Origin: Betaproteobacteria bacterium
Lineage (GTDB): Bacteria; Pseudomonadota; Gammaproteobacteria; Burkholderiales; SG8-39
Length of the DNA stretch: 39,687 nt
Reading direction: 5' to 3'
NCBI GenBank assembly: GCA_016210745.1
Contig: JACQTO010000106.1
Span: 1 to 39,687, forward strand
Every line of letters starts with the position of its first letter. Position 1 is the stretch's first letter. The position numbers were made by a program, and so were the translations under genes. Of the stretch, positions 26,150-34,553 are shown piece after piece. Below the pieces are notes generated by a model. It made no database searches and was not told the origin of the DNA. It saw nothing but the letters and a program-made list of their open reading frames with translations.

Positions 26150-26395
26150 TCAGCCTTTTTGCAATGCCTGCCAATCCTCGGGCGTGAAAGTCTTCAGCGA
26201 CAGCGCGTGGATTTCCTCGCGCATGCGCTCGCCAAGCGCGCCATAGACAAGCTGGTGTTGCTGCACGCGGCTCTTGCCGCGAAACAGCTCGCTCACGATA
26301 AGCGCCTCGAAATGCTGGCCGTCGCCCGCCACATCGACAAACTGGCACTCGAGTCCCTGCGATATATATTCCTTGACCTGCTCCGGTGTGACCAC
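26150..26395 (-). CDS. ibaG: BolA-family protein IbaG
   Basis: 81-residue BolA/IbaG protein: VTPEQVKEYISQGLECQFV at the start, GDGQHFEALIVSELFRGKSR in the middle and RMREEIHALSLKTFTPEDW at the end. The family works with monothiol glutaredoxins in iron-sulfur handling and acid stress; ibaG beside murA is conserved. Start is GTG 26395, with a strong AAGGAGG Shine-Dalgarno at 26400-26406 that overlaps the downstream border of hairpin copy 8. Confidence 0.93.
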   Translation of the reverse strand: MVTPEQVKEYISQGLECQFVDVAGDGQHFEALIVSELFRGKSRVQQHQLVYGALGERMREEIHALSLKTFTPEDWQALQKG

Positions 26396-26402
26396 GAAAC
26401 CT

Positions 26403-26558
26403 CCTTAAGCGGCGAAGCCTGAACCAACCAGGTTGGTTTTGCCGTTTATCAATCTCCCCCTTTTCGTGCATTTGCAAGCAACTGCACGAAAAGGGGGAGA
26501 CGAATTTAGAAACCGAATCCTCGCCAAATTCGTCAACACTAAACCCGCAAGCGACTAA
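26403..26558 (-). repeat. Intergenic hairpin element, copy 8
   Basis: Hairpin 26453-26500: 23-bp stem with one mismatch (CATTTGC opposite GCAACTG), loop AA, same arm class as copies 1 and 6. The element's upstream end TTAGTCGCTTGCGGGTTTA contains the TAG stop codon (26555-26557) of the ABC permease gene. Its downstream end, CGCCGCTTAAGG, runs into the Shine-Dalgarno of ibaG. It therefore fills the whole gap between the two genes. Confidence 0.87.
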
Positions 26559-27310
26559 TTACGCAATTTGTAGCCGCTCTTGAGCATGGCCAGCGTAAGC
26601 CCCGTCACCGCCGCCAAGCAAGCCGCAACCACCGCGAAACCCTTGAGCGGATCGACGTCGGATGCGCCGAAAAACCCGTAGCGGAACCCGTCTATCATGT
26701 AGAAAACCGGGTTGAAATGCGATAAGTCCTGCCAGAATTCGGGAAGCGAATGGATCGAGTAGAACACGCCCGAAAGGAAGGTAAGCGGCATGATGAGGAA
26801 ATTCTGGAAGGCGGCAACCTGGTCGAATTTATCGGCAAGGATGGCCGCGATCAGCCCGAGCGCGCCCAGAATCGCACTGCCGGCAAGGGCAAAGGCTATG
26901 ACCCACAAGGGGTGCTGCACGTAAAGGCCGACAAAGGGCAGCGTCACGACGAGCACGCCCGCGCCCACCACAACGCCGCGCACGACCGCGGCGAGCACGT
27001 ACGCAGCGAAAAACTCCCAATGCGCAAGCGGCGGCAGCAGCACGAAGATGACGTTGCCGGTCATTTTTGACTGCATCAGCGAGGAAGACGAATTGGCAAA
27101 CGCGTTTTGCAGCAGCGCCATCATCACCAGACCGGGGACCAGGAACTGAACGTAGGAAACCTCCCCGTACATGCGCGCGCTGCGATCCATCACGTGGCCA
27201 AAGATGATCAGGTAAAGCAGCGTGGTCAGCACCGGCGCGCCAACCGTCTGGAGCCCGACTTTCCAGAATCGCAGCACTTCCTTGTAGAACAGGGTCGGGA
27301 AACCGGTCAT
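26555..27310 (-). CDS. yadH: ABC-2 type transporter permease (YadH family)
   Basis: 251-residue inner-membrane permease with six spans, typical of the ABC-2 family: FYKEVLRFWKV at the start, then LTTLLYLIIFGHVMD, FLVPGLVMMALLQNAFANSS, and the family signature LSGVFYSIHSLPEFWQ near residue 180. ATG 27310 is preferred over TTG 27325. Downstream of its ATPase by 87 nt. Substrate unknown. Placement next to mla genes suggests, without proof, an envelope role. Confidence 0.9.
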   Translation of the reverse strand: MTGFPTLFYKEVLRFWKVGLQTVGAPVLTTLLYLIIFGHVMDRSARMYGEVSYVQFLVPGLVMMALLQNAFANSSSSLMQSKMTGNVIFVLLPPLAHWEFFAAYVLAAVVRGVVVGAGVLVVTLPFVGLYVQHPLWVIAFALAGSAILGALGLIAAILADKFDQVAAFQNFLIMPLTFLSGVFYSIHSLPEFWQDLSHFNPVFYMIDGFRYGFFGASDVDPLKGFAVVAACLAAVTGLTLAMLKSGYKLRN

Positions 27311-27397
27311 GCGCGCGCCCCCCAAGACGCCGCCGAACGCAGCAGATCCGCAGCCCGTCCCCCCGGGCGGCAGGACCGCGACAACGTTTCCCTAGCC

Positions 27398-28297
27398 TCA
27401 GCGCTCACGGTTCATGGTCTCCAGGAAAACATCCTCGAGATCGGGCTGCGCAAGCTCCATCTCCTCGATGTGGCACTTCGCCTCTCGCAGGCAGGCGAGC
27501 ACGCTCTCCACCTCCCCGTATTCGCGCAGCGCCAGCACGCGGCTGCCGTCGGCGATCAGTTGCGCGCTTTCGGCGAGCGAGGCGGGAAGCGGCTGGCTCG
27601 TGCGCAGTCGCAGGCGCAGGTTGTGCAGGCGCCGCACCAGGTTCACGGTCGTGTCCAGCGCGACCACCCTGCCATGCTTGAGCATCGCGATGCGCTGGCA
27701 CAGCGATTCGGCCTCCTCCAGGTAGTGCGTGGTGAGGACGATGGTGTGGCCCGCCTCGTTCAGACGCCGGATGAACAGCCACAGCGTCTGGCGCAGCTCG
27801 ACATCGACGCCGGCTGTCGGTTCGTCAAGCACAATCACCGGCGGCTTGTGCACCAGCGCCTGCGCCACCAGCACACGGCGCTTCATCCCGCCCGAGAGCG
27901 AGCGCATGTTCGCATCGGCCTTGGAGCTAAGGTCGAGATTGGCCATGACCTCGTCTATCCAGGGATCGTTGCTGCGGATGCCGAAGTACCCAGACTGAAT
28001 CTTCAGCGTCTCGCGCACGGTGAAGAACGGATCGAAAACGAGTTCCTGGGGGACGACACCCAACGCGCGGCGCGCCGCCCGGTAGTCGGATGCAACGTCG
28101 CAGCCCATCACCCGCGCCGAACCCGAGTCGGCCCGCGTCAGGCCCGCGAGAATGTTGATGAGAGTGGTCTTGCCGGCCCCATTCGGCCCGAGCAGGCCGA
28201 AGAATTCGCCCTTGCGGACTTCGAGGTCGACACGCTCCAGGGCTTGCAAGGAGCCGAAGCGCTTGCTGACCTGCCGGACTTCGATCGCAGCGGACAT
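27398..28297 (-). CDS. yadG: ABC transporter ATP-binding protein (YadG family)
   Basis: 299-residue ATPase pairing with the YadH-type permease. Walker A GPNGAGKTT near 37-45, Q-loop VVPQE, signature LSGGMKRR, Walker B VIVLDEPTAGVD and H-switch LTTHYLEEAE. A C-terminal 80-residue extension is usual for ABC-2 drug/polysaccharide type ATPases. It starts 9 nt after mlaB, so it may be co-transcribed with the mla operon. Confidence 0.92.
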   Translation of the reverse strand: MSAAIEVRQVSKRFGSLQALERVDLEVRKGEFFGLLGPNGAGKTTLINILAGLTRADSGSARVMGCDVASDYRAARRALGVVPQELVFDPFFTVRETLKIQSGYFGIRSNDPWIDEVMANLDLSSKADANMRSLSGGMKRRVLVAQALVHKPPVIVLDEPTAGVDVELRQTLWLFIRRLNEAGHTIVLTTHYLEEAESLCQRIAMLKHGRVVALDTTVNLVRRLHNLRLRLRTSQPLPASLAESAQLIADGSRVLALREYGEVESVLACLREAKCHIEEMELAQPDLEDVFLETMNRER

Positions 28298-28306
28298 CGC
28301 GGCGCG

Positions 28307-28594
28307 TCAGGCGCTCGCAGACATGACGATCTCGGATACGCCGTAGAGTTTGCCGAGGTTCTGCATCGATTGCGGCAGATGGACGAACCGGACTCCGACA
28401 TTCGCGAGCGCGCCTTGGCGCAGCCATTCCAACGCCAGTGCCACGGCCGAGGAATCGATTTCGGTAACGCGGGAAAAATCGATCGTGCCCGCACCGGCGC
28501 GGAAATGCTCATCCACGGCGCCGACCAGCAAGGGCACGGTGTCGAAGGTCACCGGCCCTTCGAGCATGAGCGTGTCGCCTTGGCGAGTGAGCAT
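28307..28594 (-). CDS. mlaB: STAS-domain protein MlaB of the Mla lipid transport complex
   Basis: 95-residue STAS protein, the cytoplasmic subunit that binds MlaF and supports complex assembly. The family features are GTIDFSRVTEIDSSAVALAL (beta strand, then DSS loop and helix) and a C-terminal helix. It starts 11 nt after mlaC. Sequence identity within STAS families is low, so the name rests largely on position. Confidence 0.85.
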   Translation of the reverse strand: MLTRQGDTLMLEGPVTFDTVPLLVGAVDEHFRAGAGTIDFSRVTEIDSSAVALALEWLRQGALANVGVRFVHLPQSMQNLGKLYGVSEIVMSASA

Positions 28595-28605
28595 GGCAGG
28601 CAGCG

Positions 28606-29220
28606 TCAGCCGGCCGGTTTTTTCGTCTCGCCCGAGCGGTTCTTCTCGGCGAGCACTTTGATTAGACCGTCGATCCCGCTCTCGCGCACCTGTCCGGCGA
28701 AATCCTCGCGGTACGTCGTGATGAGCGAGACGCCGCCGACCTTGACGTCGAACACCTTCCAGCCTTCCGGGGTCTTTTCCATGTCGTAGTCGAGCGCCAC
28801 CGACTGCGCCCCTTTCTGCTTGATTTCGGACCTGACCGTCACCTCGACGTCGTCGGGTCGCGCCCGCAGCGGCTTGAAAACGATCACCTGATCACGGTAC
28901 GCGGTGAGCGCATTGGAGTAGGTGCGCACCAGCAGGGTCTTGAACTGCTCGGTAAGCGCCTTCCTCTGCTCGGGCGTGGCGCGCCTCCAATTGACCGCCA
29001 TCGCGATCTGGGTCATGCGCGCGAAGCTAAAGTGCGGCAATATTTTCGATTCCACCAATTCGGCGATCCGTCTCGGATTGCCCGACCGAATTTCCTTGTC
29101 CTTGCGGATGATCTGGATCACGTCGTCGGTGATGCCTTTGACGAGGACATCGGGCGCCGTTGCCTGGCCAAAAGCCGCGGGCGCGAAGAGCACCAGCAGA
29201 AACGAAAGCAGAGCCTTCAT
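28606..29220 (-). CDS. mlaC: Periplasmic phospholipid-binding protein MlaC
   Basis: 204-residue periplasmic shuttle carrying phospholipids between MlaA at the outer membrane and MlaFEDB at the inner membrane. N-terminal Sec signal peptide (about 1-18, ending in AFG-QA). Family motifs: FSFARMTQIAMAVNWRRATP, RTYSNALTAYRDQ and GWKVFDVKVGGVSLITTYR. A Lys/Lys/Pro-rich tail ends the protein. 11 nt after mlaA. Confidence 0.95.
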   Translation of the reverse strand: MKALLSFLLVLFAPAAFGQATAPDVLVKGITDDVIQIIRKDKEIRSGNPRRIAELVESKILPHFSFARMTQIAMAVNWRRATPEQRKALTEQFKTLLVRTYSNALTAYRDQVIVFKPLRARPDDVEVTVRSEIKQKGAQSVALDYDMEKTPEGWKVFDVKVGGVSLITTYREDFAGQVRESGIDGLIKVLAEKNRSGETKKPAG

Positions 29221-29231
29221 GGAATTTCTTC

Positions 29232-30107
29232 TCAGTTGTTCGTCTTGAAAGCGCTGGCGGTCGAACCGGCCAGCGCCGGCGCGCCGCTGGGGCTGGGCAC
29301 CGGCCCGGTCTCCGCAAGCGCCGGGGAAAAGTCTTCGGCCTCCGACTGCTTTATCGGAGCATCAGGCTCCGGGCGCTTTTCGCGCGGTCCTTGGTCGGAT
29401 GGCTCCGCGTCGGATTCATCCCGCGGCGGCCTGCCGTCGTAGACCTGGCTGCGCCGGCGCTGCAGATAGGACTCGCGCGTGAACGTGTACTTGTCGATTG
29501 CGGCCTCCTCCAGCAGCTGCGTGGCATCGAGCGCATTGGCGCGGCGGTCGGCCACACGCACGACATAGGCGGTATTGCGGGTGCCGACGTCGCCGATGTT
29601 CGCCACCGGATCCACGCTGGAGTCGAACATCCAACCGACTCCGTCGCGCAGCGACGAGGGCCCGAAGAAGGGCAGGACCAGATAGGGCCCGCTGCCTAAA
29701 CCCCAGCGGCCAAGGGTCTGGCCGAAGTCCTCGTTGTGCTTGTCCAGTCCCGCATCGCTGGCAACGTCGATCACCCCGAGCAGCCCGAAAGTGGTATTGA
29801 TCGCCACCCGCATCACGTCCCCGAGTCCCTCCTCGACCTTGCCTTGCAGCAAATTGTTCACCGCAATCCAAACGTCTTCGACGTTGGAGAAAAAGTTGGT
29901 CACGCCGGTGCGCAGCAATCCCGGCACGACGGCGCGATAGCCTTCGGCGACCGGTTTGATAATGGCGTTGTCCACGCCCTCGTTGAACCCGAAGATGGCC
30001 CGGTTGATCGGCTCGATCGGGTCACGCGAGCTTTGCCCCGTCGTGGCGCAGCCGGCGATCGAGCCCGCGAGGAGCATGACCATGCCGAGCCGTTTCAGAT
30101 GATTCAT
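29232..30107 (-). CDS. mlaA: Outer-membrane lipoprotein MlaA (VacJ)
   Basis: 291-residue lipoprotein that removes phospholipids from the outer leaflet of the outer membrane. Lipobox SIAGC puts the modified Cys near residue 19. Family motifs: DPIEPINRAIFGFNEGVD, GDVMRVAINTTFGLLGVIDVAS, EDFGQTLGRWG and GPYLVLPFFGPSSLRDGVG. An extra 60-residue Pro/Glu/Ser-rich C-terminal tail is not part of the conserved domain. Start ATG 30107, preferred over 30128, which overlaps mlaD. In E. coli this gene is unlinked; here it lies inside the operon between mlaD and mlaC. Confidence 0.95.
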   Translation of the reverse strand: MNHLKRLGMVMLLAGSIAGCATTGQSSRDPIEPINRAIFGFNEGVDNAIIKPVAEGYRAVVPGLLRTGVTNFFSNVEDVWIAVNNLLQGKVEEGLGDVMRVAINTTFGLLGVIDVASDAGLDKHNEDFGQTLGRWGLGSGPYLVLPFFGPSSLRDGVGWMFDSSVDPVANIGDVGTRNTAYVVRVADRRANALDATQLLEEAAIDKYTFTRESYLQRRRSQVYDGRPPRDESDAEPSDQGPREKRPEPDAPIKQSEAEDFSPALAETGPVPSPSGAPALAGSTASAFKTNN

Positions 30108-30114
30108 TTTCGCC

Positions 30115-30600
30115 TTACTTCTTGTCATTGGCCTTGTCGCCGCTCTCGGCAGCTTTACTATACAGGAACTGGCTGATCAGATTTTCCAACACCACTGCCG
30201 ATTGCGTAATCTTTAACGTATCGCCGTTCGTCAGGTTGGCCGTATCGCCTCCCGGCGACAAGCCGATGTACTGCTCGCCGAGCAGACCCGAGGTGAGAAT
30301 CTTCGCTGAACTGTCCTTGGGAAACTGGTAGCGGCCGTCGAGCGAAAGCGTCACCACCGCCTCGAAGGTCTCGTTGTCGAAGCGAATTTCGCCGACCCGG
30401 CCGACCACCACGCCGGCGCTCTTGACGGGCGCACGAACCTTGAGACCGCCAATGTTATCAAATTTGGCCTTGATCTGATACGAGTCGGCCCCGGTGAACG
30501 AGGCGAGATTGGCGACTTTGAGCGACAAGAACAGCAGCGCGCCGATGCCGATCGCGACGAAGATTCCCACCCACAGATCCAGTTCCTTACGGGTCATCAT
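30115..30600 (-). CDS. mlaD: Inner-membrane MCE-domain protein MlaD
   Basis: 161-residue MCE protein forming the hexameric lipid channel of MlaFEDB. One N-terminal membrane span (about 8-28, LWVGIFVAIGIGALLFLSL), then the MCE domain with KFDNIGGLKVRAPVKSAGV, VGEIRF and LTSGLLGEQYIGLSPGG. ATG 30600 or 30597. Two nt after the mlaE stop; the longer upstream frame is mlaE read out of frame. Confidence 0.95.
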   Translation of the reverse strand: MMTRKELDLWVGIFVAIGIGALLFLSLKVANLASFTGADSYQIKAKFDNIGGLKVRAPVKSAGVVVGRVGEIRFDNETFEAVVTLSLDGRYQFPKDSSAKILTSGLLGEQYIGLSPGGDTANLTNGDTLKITQSAVVLENLISQFLYSKAAESGDKANDKK

Positions 30601-30602
30601 GT

Positions 30603-31397
30603 TTAGATACCTCTGAACATCATTGCGGTCAGAACGAAGTCGAGCGCGAGAACGGCAAGCGATGAGATCACCACCGTTCGCGTGGTGGCGCGCGAGACGC
30701 CTTCGGCGGTGGGCGGCGCATCGTAGCCTTCGAACACCGCGATCCAGGTGATGGCGACGCCGAACACGAGACTCTTGATCACGCCGTTGACGACATCCTC
30801 GCGGAAATCCACTGCGGCTTGCATCTGGGACCAGAACGAACCCTCGTCGACCCCGATCAGGCGCACGCCGACCAGATACCCGCCGAACACGCCCATTGCG
30901 GAAAACAGCGCCGCGAGCAGGGGCATCGAGATCACCCCGCCCCAGAAGCGCGGCGCAATGACGCGCGCGATCGGGTCCACCGCCATCATCTCCATCGCGT
31001 CGAGCTGCTCGGTCGCCTTCATCAGCCCGATCTCCGCGGTTATGGCCGATCCGGCACGGCTGGCGAACAGGAGCGCGGCCACCACCGGGCCCAGCTCGCG
31101 TACCAGCGACAGGGAAACCAGCACACCCAGGGCCTCCGACGAGCCGTAGCGCGCCAGGGTATCGTAGCCCTGCAGCCCCAGCACCATGCCGACGAACAGT
31201 CCCGACACCAGGATGATGACGAGGGACATGACGCCGGCGAAATAGATCTCGCGGATGATGAGGTAAAACCGCCGGAAGCTGGGGCCGGATTCCTTGAGGA
31301 TGAGCAGGAAAAAGCGCGCGCCGTATCCCAGGCGCCACAGCCAGTGGTTGACCACCAGCGCGCCCAGCCCACGCATCAGTTCAGCGATCCGTTCCAT
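30603..31397 (-). CDS. mlaE: Mla transporter permease MlaE
   Basis: 264-residue inner-membrane permease of the phospholipid transporter. Five or six membrane spans; family motifs [40 protein letters not shown] and [19 protein letters not shown]. Its ATG overlaps the mlaF stop as ATGA (31394-31397 region), so mlaF and mlaE are coupled. Confidence 0.96.
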   Translation of the reverse strand: MERIAELMRGLGALVVNHWLWRLGYGARFFLLILKESGPSFRRFYLIIREIYFAGVMSLVIILVSGLFVGMVLGLQGYDTLARYGSSEALGVLVSLSLVRELGPVVAALLFASRAGSAITAEIGLMKATEQLDAMEMMAVDPIARVIAPRFWGGVISMPLLAALFSAMGVFGGYLVGVRLIGVDEGSFWSQMQAAVDFREDVVNGVIKSLVFGVAITWIAVFEGYDAPPTAEGVSRATTRTVVISSLAVLALDFVLTAMMFRGI

Positions 31398-32203
31398 CAG
31401 GCCTCGCTCTGCAGATCCTGCGCATAATCGCCGGCTGTATAGTGAAATGGCACCGGACCGTCGGGTTCACCGTAGGCGAACTGATGCAGCGAGGGGTGGT
31501 TGGAAGCGCGCACCTCCGCGGGCGTGCCCTGGAACTCGACCTTGCCCACCGACATGTAGTGCACATAATCGACGATCGCGAGCGCTTCGGCCACGTCATG
31601 CGTCACCACGATCGACGTTGCGCCGAGCGCGTCATTGAGGCTGCGTATCAGCTTGCCGATCACGCCCAGAGAGACCGGATCGAGCCCGGCAAAAGGTTCG
31701 TCGTACATGATGAGCATCGGGTCGAGCGCTATCGTGCGCGCCAGAGCCACGCGCCTCGCCATTCCTCCGGAGAGTTCAGAGGGCATAAGCTGCGCCGCGC
31801 CGCGCAGGCCCACCGCATCCAACTTCATGAGCACCAAATCGCGCAGCAGCTGCCCGCGCAATCTGGTGTGCTCGCGCACCTGGAATGCCACATTATCGAA
31901 CACCGACATGTCGGTAAACAGCGCGCCGAACTGGAACAGCATTCCCATTTTGCGCCGCATGGCGTAGAGCCCATCGGCTGAAAGCCGATTCACGGCCTTG
32001 CCCTCCACGCGCACCTCGCCCTTGCCCGGCCTCAGGGCGCCGCCGATCAGCCGCAGCAGCGTCGTTTTCCCGCACCCGGAAAGCCCCATGATGGCGACCA
32101 CCTGGCCACGCGGAATCGCCATATCAATGTCGCGAAGGATAGGGCGTCGTCGATCGTAGCCGAAGGTAACGCCATCCACCTCGACAAGATTGGGCGTGGC
32201 CAC
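31397..32203 (-). CDS. mlaF: Mla transporter ATP-binding protein MlaF
   Basis: 268-residue ATPase energising phospholipid transport. Walker [11 protein letters not shown], signature [13 protein letters not shown], Walker [13 protein letters not shown] and H-switch [10 protein letters not shown]. Start taken as GTG 32203 ([12 protein letters not shown]), since the 38 upstream codons carry no family sequence. A TAAAAT -10 candidate lies at 32229-32234 on the minus strand. First gene of mlaFEDACB, divergent from the plus-strand ABC ATPase across 167 nt. Confidence 0.94.
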   Translation of the reverse strand: MATPNLVEVDGVTFGYDRRRPILRDIDMAIPRGQVVAIMGLSGCGKTTLLRLIGGALRPGKGEVRVEGKAVNRLSADGLYAMRRKMGMLFQFGALFTDMSVFDNVAFQVREHTRLRGQLLRDLVLMKLDAVGLRGAAQLMPSELSGGMARRVALARTIALDPMLIMYDEPFAGLDPVSLGVIGKLIRSLNDALGATSIVVTHDVAEALAIVDYVHYMSVGKVEFQGTPAEVRASNHPSLHQFAYGEPDGPVPFHYTAGDYAQDLQSEA

Positions 32204-32370
32204 TTTGCCTGGCGCAAGAAAAGCGTTGATTTTAGCCCAGATACCGGGCGCACACCACGGCGGCCTCCGCCCGAGCGGCGATGGCGCCGACCGACGGCGG
32301 CAGCCGCGCGGCGCCAATCGCCGCTATGCAATTCGTATATCATCCGCTCAAACCTGAACCGCAGGCACCT

Positions 32371-33102
32371 ATGACCGAGCCAGTCGTTCGATTCTCCCGC
32401 GTCGGCAAGAAATTCGGCCCGCTGCCGGTGCTATCGGGCATCGATCTCAGCATTCCCGCGGGGCGGTTTCTGGGACTGGCAGGGGTCAACGGCGCGGGCA
32501 AGACGACGCTCATCAAGTGCCTGCTCGATTTCTGCGATATCGACGCCGGCGAGATTCAGGTCAACGGCATCGACCGCCGCCGCCCGCACGCGCGCGAGCG
32601 CCTCGCCTTCCTTCCCGAGCGCTTTATGCCGCCGTATTTCCTCACCGGCCGCGAGTTCGTGCGCTCGATGCTGCGGTTGTCGCGCCGGGCCTACGATGAG
32701 GATCTCGTGCGCGCCATGTTCGCCGACCTCGATCTGGATGCCGCCGGACTGGACAAGCCCGTGCGTTCGTACTCCAAGGGAATGACGCAGAAGCTCGGCC
32801 TTGCCGCCTGCTTCCTGTGCGAGCGGGACTTCTACGTGCTCGATGAGCCCATGACCGGGCTGGATCCCAAGGCGCGCGCGCAGGTGAAGACCATCCTCAG
32901 GCGTTTGCATGCCGAGGGGCGCACCTTGCTGTTGACCTCGCATTCGCTCGCCGACATCGAGGAAATCTGCGACCATATGCTGGTCCTCCACCGCGGCGTT
33001 TTCGTTTTTTCGGGCGCACCCGCGGCGCTGCGCGAACGCCATGGCGCGACTTCGCTCGAGGACGCTTTCCTGAAATGCATCGAGACCCCCTGCGATGGCT
33101 GA
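32371..33102 (+). CDS. Orphan ABC transporter ATP-binding protein
   Basis: 243-residue ABC-2-type ATPase. Walker A GVNGAGKTT, signature region YSKGMTQKLGLA (in place of LSGGQ, as in some multidrug/gliding-type ATPases), Walker B FYVLDEPMTGLD and H-switch TSHSLADIEE. ATG 32371 starts MTEPVVRF; earlier in-frame ATG codons at 32281 and 32326 are possible but lie near the divergent promoter region. No permease gene is adjacent. It overlaps the next gene, a response regulator, by 8 nt, so the two are translationally coupled. Function unknown. Confidence 0.9.
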   Translation: MTEPVVRFSRVGKKFGPLPVLSGIDLSIPAGRFLGLAGVNGAGKTTLIKCLLDFCDIDAGEIQVNGIDRRRPHARERLAFLPERFMPPYFLTGREFVRSMLRLSRRAYDEDLVRAMFADLDLDAAGLDKPVRSYSKGMTQKLGLAACFLCERDFYVLDEPMTGLDPKARAQVKTILRRLHAEGRTLLLTSHSLADIEEICDHMLVLHRGVFVFSGAPAALRERHGATSLEDAFLKCIETPCDG

Positions 33103-34549
33103 GAACCGCAAACCAAGTCTGCTCATCGTCGATGACGATCCGCTGATCACCGACACGCTGTCCTACGCCCTGGGCAAGGACTTCGAAGTGCTCACTAGCG
33201 ATTCGCGAGCGCACGCGATCAGCCTGCTGCGCCAGCTCGACGATGCGCCGCAGCTCGCCCTGGTGGACCTCGGTCTGCCGCCGCTGCCGCACCGGCCCGA
33301 CGAGGGCTTCGCGCTGATCGCCGATTTGCTCGCGCATTCGCCGGCAATGAAGATCCTGGTGCTCTCGGGCCAGAGCGAGGCGGCCAACGCGAGGCATGCG
33401 CTGGCGCTGGGCGCCGCCGAGTTCGTCGCCAAGCCCTGCGACCCGGAGAACCTGAAGAAGATCCTGCTTCACGAACTGCAGTTCCGCGCCGCGGAGATTT
33501 CCGGCGAAGGAATCGCCGAGGCAGACCCCCTGATCGGGAAAAGTCCGGCATTGCAGAAATTGAAAAGCCAGGTCAGCCAATACGCGGACTCGCCGTTCCC
33601 GGCGCTCATCGAGGGCGAATCCGGAACCGGCAAGGAACTGGTGGCCCATCTGCTGCACCGCCTGTCGTGGCGCAAAGCCAAACCTTGGTTCGCGCTCAAT
33701 TGCGCCGCCATTTCCCCGACGCTGGTCGAGCCGACGCTGTTCGGCTACGTAAAGGGAGCCTTTACCGGCGCGGCCCAGAACAAATCGGGCTATTTCGCCG
33801 ACGCCGGCGAGGGCACGCTGTTTTTGGACGAAATCGGCGAGCTGCCGCCAGAGCTTCAGGCCAAGCTCCTGCGCGTGCTCGAGAACGGCGAATTCCAGCG
33901 TGTGGGCGAGACGCAGCTGCATTTTTCGCGGGCGCGCGTGATCGCCGCTACCAACCGCGACTTGCGCCAGGAGATCCGCAAGGGAAATTTCCGCGCCGAC
34001 CTCTATCATCGCCTGTCGGTATTCACCATCAGCGTGCCGCCGCTGCGCGACATGGAGGAGGACCGGGTGCAGCTGCTCGAGCATTTCCGCGCGTTTTACG
34101 CCGAGCAGGCGAAGCTGGCGCCGTTCGCCCTCGACGATCAAGCGCTCAAGGTCTGGCGCGACTACCACTTCCCGGGCAACGTGCGCGAATTGCGCAACGT
34201 CGTCATCCGCCTCACCACCAAGTACGCCGGCCAGAAGCTCTCGCCGCACGAATTGGATCCGGAGCTCGACCTGGAATCCCCGCGCGATAGCGGACCCGAA
34301 CTGTCCTCCGATCCGGGCACGCTCGTCGAGCAGGCGCAGCGCCACCTTCAGCGCGAACGCAGCTTCAACCTGGACAACATGCTCATGGCCTGGGAGCAGG
34401 GTTATATCGAGGCAGCCATGAAACTCACGCGCGGCAACGTCAGCCAGGCGGCGAAAATGCTCGGCATCAACCGCACCACGCTTTACTCCCGAATGGAGTC
34501 GCTACAGAAGGAATCGCAGCAAAAAGGGCCGGTCCCAAAGCACCCGTAG
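33095..34549 (+). CDS. NtrC-family sigma54-dependent response regulator
   Basis: 484-residue transcription activator. The receiver domain (about 8-125) has acidic D13, D14 and D15, phospho-acceptor D58 and K113. The sigma54-interaction AAA+ domain has Walker A GESGTGKE (174-181), the sigma54-contact loop GAFTGA (221-226) and Walker B TLFLDEIGELP. The C-terminal Fis-type helix-turn-helix reads GNVSQAAKMLGINRTTLYSR. Overlaps the upstream ATPase gene and precedes the pilus genes by 4 nt. It probably regulates pilus or surface genes. No histidine kinase gene is in the window, and no clear -24/-12 site was found here. Confidence 0.93.
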   Translation: MAENRKPSLLIVDDDPLITDTLSYALGKDFEVLTSDSRAHAISLLRQLDDAPQLALVDLGLPPLPHRPDEGFALIADLLAHSPAMKILVLSGQSEAANARHALALGAAEFVAKPCDPENLKKILLHELQFRAAEISGEGIAEADPLIGKSPALQKLKSQVSQYADSPFPALIEGESGTGKELVAHLLHRLSWRKAKPWFALNCAAISPTLVEPTLFGYVKGAFTGAAQNKSGYFADAGEGTLFLDEIGELPPELQAKLLRVLENGEFQRVGETQLHFSRARVIAATNRDLRQEIRKGNFRADLYHRLSVFTISVPPLRDMEEDRVQLLEHFRAFYAEQAKLAPFALDDQALKVWRDYHFPGNVRELRNVVIRLTTKYAGQKLSPHELDPELDLESPRDSGPELSSDPGTLVEQAQRHLQRERSFNLDNMLMAWEQGYIEAAMKLTRGNVSQAAKMLGINRTTLYSRMESLQKESQQKGPVPKHP

Positions 34550-34553
34550 GCGC

